This document shows positions 1 through 8,107 of a stretch of 41,636 nucleotides of DNA, piece by piece. The DNA is taken from contig JAQIBP010000123.1 of NCBI GenBank assembly GCA_027858995.1, forward strand, positions 1 through 41,636, written 5' to 3'. The notes under the pieces were generated by a model. The model did no database searches, was not told the origin of the DNA, and saw only the letters and a program-made list of their open reading frames with translations. The stretch's first letter is position 1. The number at the start of each line of letters is the position of its first letter. This DNA is from Deltaproteobacteria bacterium. GTDB lineage: Bacteria; Desulfobacterota; Desulfobacteria; Desulfobacterales; Desulfobacteraceae. A program made the position numbers and the translations under genes.

Positions 1-1312
1 TCAGGTTTACGTTGCTTTAAGTCGCTGCAAAACCTTTGAGGGTATGGTGTTGGCATCCCCTATCCCATCCCATGGTATTGAAACCGATGGGGCAGTGCTT
101 GATTTTTTGAGCAAAGCCAAAAATAATACTCCTGATAAAGAGTTTCTTCAAAAAGCAAAAATATCTTATCAGAAGAAACTGCTTTTGGATTGTTTTGATT
201 TCCAGCAGCTTCAGAACCGCTTTAATTATTTTGTAAGACTTTTAATGGGCAATAAAAATGTTATCCAGATATCAGGTGTGTCTGACATTCAGGATTTGCA
301 GGAGTCAGCAATAAAAGATATTTTCATTGTAAGTGAGAAATTTAAAAGCCAACTCCAGGGTCTTTTTCAAGAGGACACAGAGCCTGAAACAGATGAGCGT
401 ATCCAGGAGAGAACAGGTAAGGCTTCTGCCTGGTTTCTGGATAAATTTTCCAAGGTGTTCAAAGATCTTGTGGAAAAATTATATGTGGAGACAGATAATA
501 AAGAACTTGGCAAAAGGATAAACATAGATCTTGAGAATCTAAAGCAGGAGATCAAAGTTAAACTTGCAGGAGTAAAATCGTGTAAAAAAGGTTTTGTGCT
601 TGTTGATTATCTGCATGGAATATCAACAGCAAAAGTTGATTTCTCCTCAAAAAAAATAAAAAAATCCAAAGCTCCCGTATACAGCGAATCAAACATTGAC
701 CATCCTGAATTGTTCCAGGAATTGAAAGAGTGGCGTACAGACAAAGCAAAACAGGACAATGTTCCAGCTTTTTTTATCATGCATCAAAAAGTTCTGGTCC
801 AGATTGTGATTAATCTTCCCCAAAACGCAGATGAGCTTGAAAAACTACCGGGCATGGGCCCAAAAACCATTGAAAAATATGGTCAGGATATTCTGGATAG
901 GGTGGTGGAATATCGCAAACAACATAATATTACCGAAGTTATACTGCCGGAGCCTGCCGATATTCCGGAGAAAAAAGTCTCTGAAAAAAAAAGCCAGCCT
1001 GGTTTAGATACTAAGCAAATCAGTTTTGATATGTTTAATGATGGCCTGACCATACCTCAGATTGCCACAGAAAGAGAGTTGGTGGAATCTACTATTCAGG
1101 GACACCTTGGTTTTTTTGTGGAGAAAGGAGAACTGAATATAGATAAACTTGTTCCACCTGAAAAACAGAAAGCAATAAAGGCAAAGCTCTCCCAAAATCA
1201 TGATAATTCTCTAAGAACAATAAAAGACAAACTGGGAGATAAAGAGAATTACTCCTATGGAGATATAAAATTAGTAATATCCCATCTGAAATACCTGGTA
1301 ACCAAGGGATAA
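1..1312 (+). CDS. Pif1-like helicase C-terminus with HRDC and helix-turn-helix domains (5' end outside window)
   Basis: The reading frame is already open at base 2 and runs through the left edge, so this is the C-terminal ~436 residues of a larger protein. The first residues read QVYVALSRCKTFEGM, the motif VI of Pif1/RecD/TraA-type superfamily 1 helicases, so the ATPase core lies upstream of the window. A clear HRDC domain follows at about nt 700-915 (ELFQELKEWR, LPGMGPKTIEKYG), a nucleic-acid-binding module usually found at the end of RecQ. The last ~100 residues (FNDGLTIPQIA, STIQGHLGFFVEKGEL) resemble the HTH_40-type helix-turn-helix found on some RecQ and YpbB proteins. The stop lies 5 nt before the likely start of the next gene, so the two are co-transcribed and probably translationally coupled. 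Family assignment is fairly secure; the biological role (repair, replication restart or defence) is not shown by the sequence. Confidence 0.8.
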   Translation, partial: QVYVALSRCKTFEGMVLASPIPSHGIETDGAVLDFLSKAKNNTPDKEFLQKAKISYQKKLLLDCFDFQQLQNRFNYFVRLLMGNKNVIQISGVSDIQDLQESAIKDIFIVSEKFKSQLQGLFQEDTEPETDERIQERTGKASAWFLDKFSKVFKDLVEKLYVETDNKELGKRINIDLENLKQEIKVKLAGVKSCKKGFVLVDYLHGISTAKVDFSSKKIKKSKAPVYSESNIDHPELFQELKEWRTDKAKQDNVPAFFIMHQKVLVQIVINLPQNADELEKLPGMGPKTIEKYGQDILDRVVEYRKQHNITEVILPEPADIPEKKVSEKKSQPGLDTKQISFDMFNDGLTIPQIATERELVESTIQGHLGFFVEKGELNIDKLVPPEKQKAIKAKLSQNHDNSLRTIKDKLGDKENYSYGDIKLVISHLKYLVTKG

Positions 1313-1317
1313 ATTTA

Positions 1318-4300
1318 ATTGCAAGGATAAAATCCGAATTTAAAAATATCCTTGCCATTGATTTTGAAAGTGTACCCAATGGGGATACTTATCATATCGG
1401 AGCTGTTCTCAATGATAAATCTTTTCAGAGAAAGGGTATAAAAAATTTAAAAAAAGCCCTTGAGGAGTTGTCAGAATTTTCACAGAAAGCTGATTTTATA
1501 CTTGGACATAATCTAATCAACCACGATCTTCCCATTGCAAAAGCAGCTTTTCCTGAAACAGCTTTTTTAAAGCTTCCAATTATTGATACTCTTTTTTTAT
1601 CTCCGCTTGCTTTTCCTGAAAATCCTTATCATAAGTTAATTAAAGATTATAAATTGGTCAGGAACAGCAAAAATAATCCAATAGCAGATGCAAAACTTGC
1701 CCTGGCTGTTTTTTATGATCAGATGGATGCATTTCATGCCATGGTTCAGACTGATCCAGGACTTGTGGCTTTTTTTACCTTTGCTTTTGAGCATTCCTGT
1801 AATGAAAGTTTGAAGTTTAATGGTATTTTTAAGTTTTTTTATGCTCTATCCAACAATATTCCTGATCAAGCCCGAGCAAAAAAAATCTTTCAAACTTTAA
1901 GCCAGGGAAAGGTCTGTTCAAAAGGTCTTGATGGAGTATGGAATGAATTTTGCGACCGAGGAGAAAAAAGATCTGTGTTGGCCTATGTTCTTTCCTGGAT
2001 AATGGTATCAGGTGGAAATTCTATTATACCACCATGGGTGAGGCATGAATTTACAGAGATTTCAAAAATTGTAAAAAAATTAAGATATGGGTGTAATAAT
2101 AAGGATTGCCTCTATTGCAGAGAAAACAATGATTCAATAAAATTGTTGAAAAAATATTTTGGATTTGAAGAATATAGAACACTTGCTGATGGAAGAATGC
2201 TTCAAAAACAGATTATTGATTCAAACCTGGCTGGGAATTCTTTGCTTGCCATCCTTCCTACTGGAGGTGGAAAATCCATTTGCTATCAGATCCCGGCTCT
2301 TCACAGATATGAAAGGCTTGGCGAACTTTCCCTTGTAATTTCCCCTCTTAAAGCATTGATGAAAGACCAGGTGGACAATTTAAACAAGGCTACTGGTTTT
2401 GAGTGTGCTGCAGCAATTAACGGCAGCCTGACCCTTCCGGAACGTGGCGCTGTAATGGAAAAAGTAAGGCTTGGCGATATTGGCATCCTCTATATATCTC
2501 CTGAACAGCTTCGTAATTTCAGTATAGCAGAGCTTATCAGATCAAGGGAAGTGGGATGCTGGATTTTTGATGAAGCCCACTGCCTTTCAAAATGGGGGCA
2601 TGATTTTCGACCTGATTATCTCAATGTTTCAAATTTTATGGATGATTACAGAAGGCAAAATAAGCTTAATGCCCTTGTGGGAGCTTTTACCGCAACAGCC
2701 AAAAAAGATGTAATAGAGGAAATCACAAGCCATTTTAAGGAAAACCTTGACCTTGATCTTGAATATTTCATGGGGGGAGTCGAGAGAGAAAATCTGAATT
2801 ACCAGGTCTGGCCGGTAACAAAGAGTGAAAAAGATGATCTTATTTTTAATACTGTTCAAGACACTCTTTTGCAACAAAGTGGCTCAGTGATTGTCTATTG
2901 CTCATCAAGAAAAAAAACAGAAAAATTAAGTCGGTTTTTAAATGAGAAAGATATATCTTCTAAGGCATTCCATGCAGGTCGAAGTGAGCCTGAAAAAAGA
3001 AATATTCAGGATGATTTTATCCAGGGTGATATCCGGGTAATATGTGCCACAAACGCCTTTGGAATGGGTATAGATAAAAAAGATATCAGACTTGTAATCC
3101 ATGCTGATATTCCAGGCTCCCTTGAAAATTATCTCCAGGAGGCAGGCCGGGCAGGAAGGGATATGGAGCCTTCGGACTGCATCCTTTTATATGAGCAGGA
3201 AGATATTGAAGATCAGTTTGCATTAAATGCATTTTCAAGGGTCTCTCTAAAGGATATTAAAAGGATCCTGAAAATACTGAAACAAAGGGGAAAGAAAACA
3301 CCTGATATTATAATCACTCCCGGCGAAATTATGCGTCTTATGGGGCAGGATAATTTTGATGGCAATGATACAGCAGCCAGGATCGGTGTCAGCTGGCTTG
3401 AACGAAAGGGTTTTGTTGAAAGATCTTTTAACCAGACTCTCTTTTTCAATGGTGTACCCCTTGTGAAAAGTATGGAAGATGCACAAAAGAAGATTAATGC
3501 GCTCAATCTTTCAAAAATCATGAAAACTGTTTATCAAACCATCCTGGAAACCCTGTTTAATGCAAAGGCTGATACTCTTTTATCAGCAGATACCATTTTA
3601 ACTAACCTTGGCAGGATAGATGGTCTTCCCAAAAGATATCTTGATTCACGATATATTATTACACTTCTCTCGGAAATGGCAGCCACGGGCCTCATAAAAG
3701 AGGGAGTTGTCATGACAGCATTTATAAGGCCAAAGGGCAATAAAAGCTCATTAAAACTTTTTAACTATTTTCGTGATGCGGAAAAACTGATGCTTGAAAT
3801 CATGGAGGAGATGTCTCCTAATTCCTCTCTCTATTCTGATAAAGCCGATATTTTTAATCTCAGACTTATGTCCCAGCGTCTGAAAGACAAAGGATTTGAC
3901 AACATTAATTCTGATTTTGTGGAAAGAATTTTAAGAGCCATGGCAAATGACAGAGGTAAAGATCAGGGCAAAAGTCTTAAAATTACAGGCAGAAAAGGAG
4001 TTGATCAACGAAGAGTATATGTGAAATTTTCCTGGAAAGAGATTAAAAAAAGAGTGGAATTAAGACATCATATATCCATTGTCATTCTTGAAATAATAAT
4101 TTCTCGCCTTCCTTTAAACTTAAAACAGGGCAGAGCAGAAGTTTTATCACAATTTTTTATTTCAGATATTATTGAGGCCATGCTGGCCGATATTTTTCTC
4201 TCTAATTATAGTGGGAACAAAAATGCTTTGATTGAAAACGCTTTGTTATATCTGCATGATTTAAAGGCCATCACCCTGCAAAATGGTCTTGGCGTATTCA

Positions 4301-6477
4301 GACAGGCAATGAATCTTAAAATACTTCCTGAAAGTAAAAGAAGGCGATATACCAAAGGTGATTATGAATCATTGTCCCACCATTATGACCAGAAAAATGT
4401 CCAGGTTCATATGATGGATAAATATGCAGCTCTCGGGCTTGAAAAGATAAAAACAGCCATGGACTTTATCAGCAGATATTTTACATCTTCCTATGAAAAC
4501 TTTATCAAACAATATTTTCAAGGCCAGGAAGATATTATTCACACAGCCATGACAGCACAGGCCTTTCAGGATATTATCCAGTCTTTGGAAAACTCTGTTC
4601 AGGAAAGCATTGTGGCAGCACCCCCTGAAAAAAATATTCTTGTTCTGGCAGGTCCTGGATCCGGCAAAACAAAAACCATAGTCCACAGGTGTGCATGGCT
4701 TATCAAGGCAAAATCCATTGATCCTGCTTCCATTCTTGTTTTATGCTTTAATCATCAGGCAATGCTTGAACTTAGAAAAAGAATAAGAGCTCTTGCTGGT
4801 AAAAGTGCAAATGCTGTTACAGCCATGACCTACCATGGATTTGCCATGCGTATTACAGGCAGATCTTTCATGGAAAAACATTTTCAATTGGATCGAGACA
4901 ATACCACAATTGATTTTAACGCCATCATTGATGAGGCCGTTGATATCTTAAATGGGAACAGAACAGTTGCAGGAATAGAACAGTCAGAAACAAGGGAGTA
5001 TCTTCTTGCAAGATACAGATATATTCTCGTGGATGAATATCAGGATATTGATGCAAGGCAGTATGATTTCATATCAGCTCTGACAGGACGACTTGATCAG
5101 GACAATGATTCAAAGATTTCTATTATGGCAGTGGGAGATGATGATCAGAGTATTTATGGTTTTAGAAATGCAAATGTGAAGTTTATTAAAAAATTTGAGC
5201 AGGATTATGATGCCAAACTGTTTTTTATGGTTGAAAACTATAGATCATCCCATCCAATTATCAAGGCATCATCTTCATTAATCTCTTTTAATAAAATCAG
5301 AATGAAAAAAGACAGACCCTTATGTCTTAATAAAAAACGCAGGGCAATGGCTCTAAATGCTGACAGGATTGCAAAAAGCAATCTGGTGCAACTTGTCCAT
5401 GCCAGTGATATTGAATCCCAGGCATGTTTTACGGCTCAAAAAATAAAACAGATAATGGAGGAGTTACCTGAAGTTAGATTTGATGACTTTGCTATTATCT
5501 CTCGCCATGGGATATCTTTTCCTTTCCTTGTGGCTGTAAGAATGGCTCTTGCTCAACTTGGTATTCCTTTTTGTTATTCCATAAAAAGCAGTTCAGGTTT
5601 TCCTGTTTTTCAAATAAGAGAAATCCAAAAATTTCTTTTATTCCTGGATAAAAATAGAAAAATAAGCATGACCCCCATTGATCTCAAACAAAAATTTTTG
5701 AAAAGCTTGAATCATAAAAATGTCTGGACAGACTATATTACGGATATCCTTGAAGCATGGTGTCATATCAATAATGACATGGAAATCTCCATTTCCAGAG
5801 CAAAGGATTTTGCCATTGAAACCCTTATGGAAGAAAAAAAAGAGCACAAGACAGGAAAAGGTGTTCTTCTTGGAACAATACATAGTGTCAAAGGTATGGA
5901 ATTTTCCCATGTTTTTATCCTTGATGGAGGATGGCAGCTTAACAATATAGAAGAAGAGCGAAGGCTTTATTATGTGGGTATGACAAGAGCAAAAGAAAGC
6001 CTTTATCTATGCAGCCTTAAATCTTTTGATAATCCCCATATATCATGCTTAACAGGGAATGGATATGTTAACAAAACGACAATCAGAGACCAGCGCCTTG
6101 ATGGGTTCAATAAAAATATAACCATATCCATTATTGGTATGAAAGATCTTTATATAAGCTATGCAGGGTTTCGCCCTGAAAATCATATGATCCATCAATA
6201 CCTGTGTGATCTTCAAACAGGTGAAAAAGTAAAGCTTGAAAACAAAAAGGAGAGAATTGAGATCGTAAATCCTAAAAACCAGACTATTGCAGTTCTTTCA
6301 AAAAAGGGTTTTGAAAAATGGAAGCACAAAATCAATGAGATTATCAGTACAAAAGTTCTTGGTATAATAAAAAGAGAGCCTGATAACTCAGAGCAAAAAG
6401 AGTTTGATAAAAATTTAAAAACAGGTTCCTGGGAACTGCCCATTATAGAAGTTCTTCATAAAAGGTCTAATACTTGA
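1318..6477 (+). CDS. Giant fusion protein: DEDD-type exonuclease domain, RecQ helicase and UvrD-like helicase
   Basis: About 1719 residues if started at ATT 1318. Domain 1 (residues ~10-140) is a DnaQ/RNase T-like exonuclease fold: LAIDFES (D15, E17), GHNLINHD (D70) and ADAKLA (D124). The general-base His five residues before the last Asp is Asn here, so activity may be altered. A CX4CX2C cluster lies near residue 259. The RecQ core follows: LPTGGGKS (K319), FDEAHCLSKWGHDFRPDY (D418) and QEAGRAGRD, then a winged-helix-like stretch without the RecQ zinc cysteines and without HRDC. The C-terminal third is a UvrD/Rep helicase: LAGPGSGKT (K1117), DEYQDID (1239), GDDDQSIYGFRNAN and VGMTRAKESLY. 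No ATG, GTG or TTG occurs in frame before TTG 1468, which would delete the exonuclease DxE motif. ATT 1318 has AAGGGA 8 nt upstream. A -1 frameshift from the previous gene is the alternative. Role inferred: DNA repair, recombination or defence. Confidence 0.85.
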   Translation: MARIKSEFKNILAIDFESVPNGDTYHIGAVLNDKSFQRKGIKNLKKALEELSEFSQKADFILGHNLINHDLPIAKAAFPETAFLKLPIIDTLFLSPLAFPENPYHKLIKDYKLVRNSKNNPIADAKLALAVFYDQMDAFHAMVQTDPGLVAFFTFAFEHSCNESLKFNGIFKFFYALSNNIPDQARAKKIFQTLSQGKVCSKGLDGVWNEFCDRGEKRSVLAYVLSWIMVSGGNSIIPPWVRHEFTEISKIVKKLRYGCNNKDCLYCRENNDSIKLLKKYFGFEEYRTLADGRMLQKQIIDSNLAGNSLLAILPTGGGKSICYQIPALHRYERLGELSLVISPLKALMKDQVDNLNKATGFECAAAINGSLTLPERGAVMEKVRLGDIGILYISPEQLRNFSIAELIRSREVGCWIFDEAHCLSKWGHDFRPDYLNVSNFMDDYRRQNKLNALVGAFTATAKKDVIEEITSHFKENLDLDLEYFMGGVERENLNYQVWPVTKSEKDDLIFNTVQDTLLQQSGSVIVYCSSRKKTEKLSRFLNEKDISSKAFHAGRSEPEKRNIQDDFIQGDIRVICATNAFGMGIDKKDIRLVIHADIPGSLENYLQEAGRAGRDMEPSDCILLYEQEDIEDQFALNAFSRVSLKDIKRILKILKQRGKKTPDIIITPGEIMRLMGQDNFDGNDTAARIGVSWLERKGFVERSFNQTLFFNGVPLVKSMEDAQKKINALNLSKIMKTVYQTILETLFNAKADTLLSADTILTNLGRIDGLPKRYLDSRYIITLLSEMAATGLIKEGVVMTAFIRPKGNKSSLKLFNYFRDAEKLMLEIMEEMSPNSSLYSDKADIFNLRLMSQRLKDKGFDNINSDFVERILRAMANDRGKDQGKSLKITGRKGVDQRRVYVKFSWKEIKKRVELRHHISIVILEIIISRLPLNLKQGRAEVLSQFFISDIIEAMLADIFLSNYSGNKNALIENALLYLHDLKAITLQNGLGVFRQAMNLKILPESKRRRYTKGDYESLSHHYDQKNVQVHMMDKYAALGLEKIKTAMDFISRYFTSSYENFIKQYFQGQEDIIHTAMTAQAFQDIIQSLENSVQESIVAAPPEKNILVLAGPGSGKTKTIVHRCAWLIKAKSIDPASILVLCFNHQAMLELRKRIRALAGKSANAVTAMTYHGFAMRITGRSFMEKHFQLDRDNTTIDFNAIIDEAVDILNGNRTVAGIEQSETREYLLARYRYILVDEYQDIDARQYDFISALTGRLDQDNDSKISIMAVGDDDQSIYGFRNANVKFIKKFEQDYDAKLFFMVENYRSSHPIIKASSSLISFNKIRMKKDRPLCLNKKRRAMALNADRIAKSNLVQLVHASDIESQACFTAQKIKQIMEELPEVRFDDFAIISRHGISFPFLVAVRMALAQLGIPFCYSIKSSSGFPVFQIREIQKFLLFLDKNRKISMTPIDLKQKFLKSLNHKNVWTDYITDILEAWCHINNDMEISISRAKDFAIETLMEEKKEHKTGKGVLLGTIHSVKGMEFSHVFILDGGWQLNNIEEERRLYYVGMTRAKESLYLCSLKSFDNPHISCLTGNGYVNKTTIRDQRLDGFNKNITISIIGMKDLYISYAGFRPENHMIHQYLCDLQTGEKVKLENKKERIEIVNPKNQTIAVLSKKGFEKWKHKINEIISTKVLGIIKREPDNSEQKEFDKNLKTGSWELPIIEVLHKRSNT

Positions 6478-6500
6478 ATTATAAAAATGGGCTTTAAAGA

Positions 6501-6535
6501 TTTTAAAACAGCCTGCACACTTTAATGCAGGCTGT
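6501..6535 (-). terminator. Intrinsic terminator of ssb
   Basis: A perfect 10-bp stem (6508-6517 with 6526-6535, arms ACAGCCTGCA and TGCAGGCTGT) has an 8-nt loop. On the minus strand it is followed by a TTTTAAAATC tract, fitting rho-independent termination of ssb. It lies between two convergent genes. On the plus strand it is followed by AAAAT, so it is a poor terminator for the helicase gene there, though the stem could still protect that mRNA end. Confidence 0.7.
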
Positions 6536-6569
6536 AAAATAGAATTTACAATTTCATGTATGATATTAA

Positions 6570-7052
6570 TTAAAAGGGAATATCATCATCAGGAACAGGT
6601 TCCTGCCCGCCTGAGCCAGGAGCTGTCTGGTTTTGGTATTGATCGTTGTTCCCGGAATTAGATTGCTGCTGATATCCTCCACCGCCACTGCCCTGGTAAT
6701 TGCCGCCACCCTGATTATCCTGCCTGCCGCCAAGAAATTGAAATTCACGCACAATAATATCAGTAGTGTAGTGTGTTTGACCTTCTTTTTCATAATTGCT
6801 GGTTTGCAATCGGCCTTCAATATAAATCTGTCTACCTTTGGATAGATATTTTTCAAGTATCTCGGCTTGTTTGCCAAAAGCCACAATACGATGCCACTCT
6901 GTTTTCTCCTGCTTCTCGCCGGTGTTTTTATCACTCCATTGTTCACTTGTGGCTATTGGAAAATTAACCACTGCTGTACCCTGCTGGGAATATCTGATTT
7001 CAGGGTCCCTGCCAAGATGACCTATCAACATAACTTTATTTAAACCTGCCAT
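6570..7052 (-). CDS. ssb: Single-stranded DNA-binding protein
   Basis: A 160-residue SSB. The N-terminal ~110 residues form the OB-fold ([21 protein letters not shown] at the start, then [24 protein letters not shown] and [13 protein letters not shown]). A Gly/Gln/Asn-rich linker follows and then the conserved acidic tip PDDDIPF, which docks partner proteins such as RecQ, primase and polymerase subunits. An in-frame upstream ATG would add 22 residues, but ATG 7052 is chosen: it has AGGAG a few bases upstream and yields the standard MxxLNKVxLIG start. The gene is monocistronic, convergent with the helicase operon and divergent from the trmB-type gene. SSB is a known partner of RecQ helicases, which makes the neighbourhood suggestive but not proof of a shared function. 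Confidence 0.96.
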   Translation of the reverse strand: MAGLNKVMLIGHLGRDPEIRYSQQGTAVVNFPIATSEQWSDKNTGEKQEKTEWHRIVAFGKQAEILEKYLSKGRQIYIEGRLQTSNYEKEGQTHYTTDIIVREFQFLGGRQDNQGGGNYQGSGGGGYQQQSNSGNNDQYQNQTAPGSGGQEPVPDDDIPF

Positions 7053-7230
7053 TAGTTTTCTCCTGTTTAATAAATTGATATATCTAAAATATTTAACTGA
7101 TTCAAAACCTGATGTCAAAGGTATTATTTTCCTGGCTGAATATTTATTTTGACTAAGCTTTTAAGATCCATGCGCAAAGTGAAAAAAATGAAGGCAAATA
7201 TGGCATATGGAGAATAGCAGTTATAAATTT

Positions 7231-7289
7231 TTGACTTGACAATTATCCCTTTATATCTTATTTTGTTGCTATGAAGGTAGCAACAAAAT
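7231..7289 (+). promoter_or_regulatory. Promoter with perfect 12-bp inverted-repeat operator upstream of the TrmB-type regulator
   Basis: A -35-like TTGACT (7231-7236) and a -10-like TATCTT (7254-7259) are 17 nt apart. Immediately downstream, where transcription would start, lies a perfect inverted repeat: ATTTTGTTGCTA at 7260-7271 and TAGCAACAAAAT at 7278-7289, with a 6-nt spacer. An operator overlapping +1 and lying 17 nt before the regulator's start codon suggests autoregulation by the TrmB-type protein. The repeat is seen directly; the regulator-operator pairing is inferred. Confidence 0.6.
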
Positions 7290-7306
7290 ATTTGTGAGAG
7301 ATAAAT

Positions 7307-8095
7307 ATGGACACATATTCAAATTTAAAAGAACTTGGTTTTTCGCAATATGAAGCTGCATGTTATATGGCACTTGTGGGTAATCATCCTGTAAACGGAT
7401 CTCAGTTGAGTAAAATTTCAGGTATTGCAAGATCAAGAATTTATGATGTATTGCGCAACCTTAATGCCAAAAGGTATGTGCTTGAAGTTAATTCAGGCCA
7501 ATATGTGCCTCTGCCTCCAGATGAACTTATAAAACGTCTGCAAAGCAATTTTGCTAAGAATATTGAGATGTTTGAGGATCAGATTACAAAAGCTTCTTCT
7601 AAAAATAATTATGAATATGTCTGGAGCATTACCGGGTATGACAATGTAATGGAAAAAGCCATTGAGATGATCATTAAGGCAGAGAAAGAAATCTATGTCA
7701 GATTGTTTCCCAAGGCAGACAGACATTTGGCTAAACATTTAATTGCTGCTGATAAAAAAGGTGTAAAAATCTGTTATATTGCCATGGGGAGAATTGAAAC
7801 AAAATTTGATATTCAAGTTACTCATCCTGATTATGAGAATTTACAAAATACAATAGGTGGACGTTCCATAGATATTATTACAGATAAGAAAGAAGCTCTT
7901 GTTGGAATTTTTGAAACTGATAATGAAGATAATTCACCAATAAACTGGACAAGGAATAGATGGTTTGTCATAGCCAACCGCGACAGTCTGCGCCATGATT
8001 TCTATCATAGTTTTCTTGAAAAAACTGTTGATCAAAATTCAGATCTTACAAAAAATGAAAAAAGAATTTATCAAACAATAAAAGAGGATAATTAA
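7307..8095 (+). CDS. TrmB-family transcriptional regulator
   Basis: A 262-residue protein. The first ~75 residues are a winged helix of the TrmB type (LGFSQYEAACYMALV, GSQLSKISGIARSRIYDVLRNL), followed by a short helical linker and a C-terminal ligand-sensing domain (about residues 105-250). That domain resembles the phospholipase-D-like effector domain found in this family in archaea and bacteria. Family members usually sense sugars or other small metabolites and repress or activate adjacent genes. The start ATG has GAGAG upstream. The gene is 12 bp upstream of the aminotransferase gene, which has its own strong ribosome site, so the two form an operon and the regulator probably responds to that enzyme's substrate or product. 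The ligand cannot be read from the sequence. Confidence 0.8.
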   Translation: MDTYSNLKELGFSQYEAACYMALVGNHPVNGSQLSKISGIARSRIYDVLRNLNAKRYVLEVNSGQYVPLPPDELIKRLQSNFAKNIEMFEDQITKASSKNNYEYVWSITGYDNVMEKAIEMIIKAEKEIYVRLFPKADRHLAKHLIAADKKGVKICYIAMGRIETKFDIQVTHPDYENLQNTIGGRSIDIITDKKEALVGIFETDNEDNSPINWTRNRWFVIANRDSLRHDFYHSFLEKTVDQNSDLTKNEKRIYQTIKEDN

Positions 8096-8107
8096 GGGGG
8101 TGGAAAA

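Noticed and set aside
1468-1470. TTG start for the giant helicase gene
   Set aside because: It removes the DxE motif of the exonuclease domain, and GAGGAG directly abuts it with no spacing.
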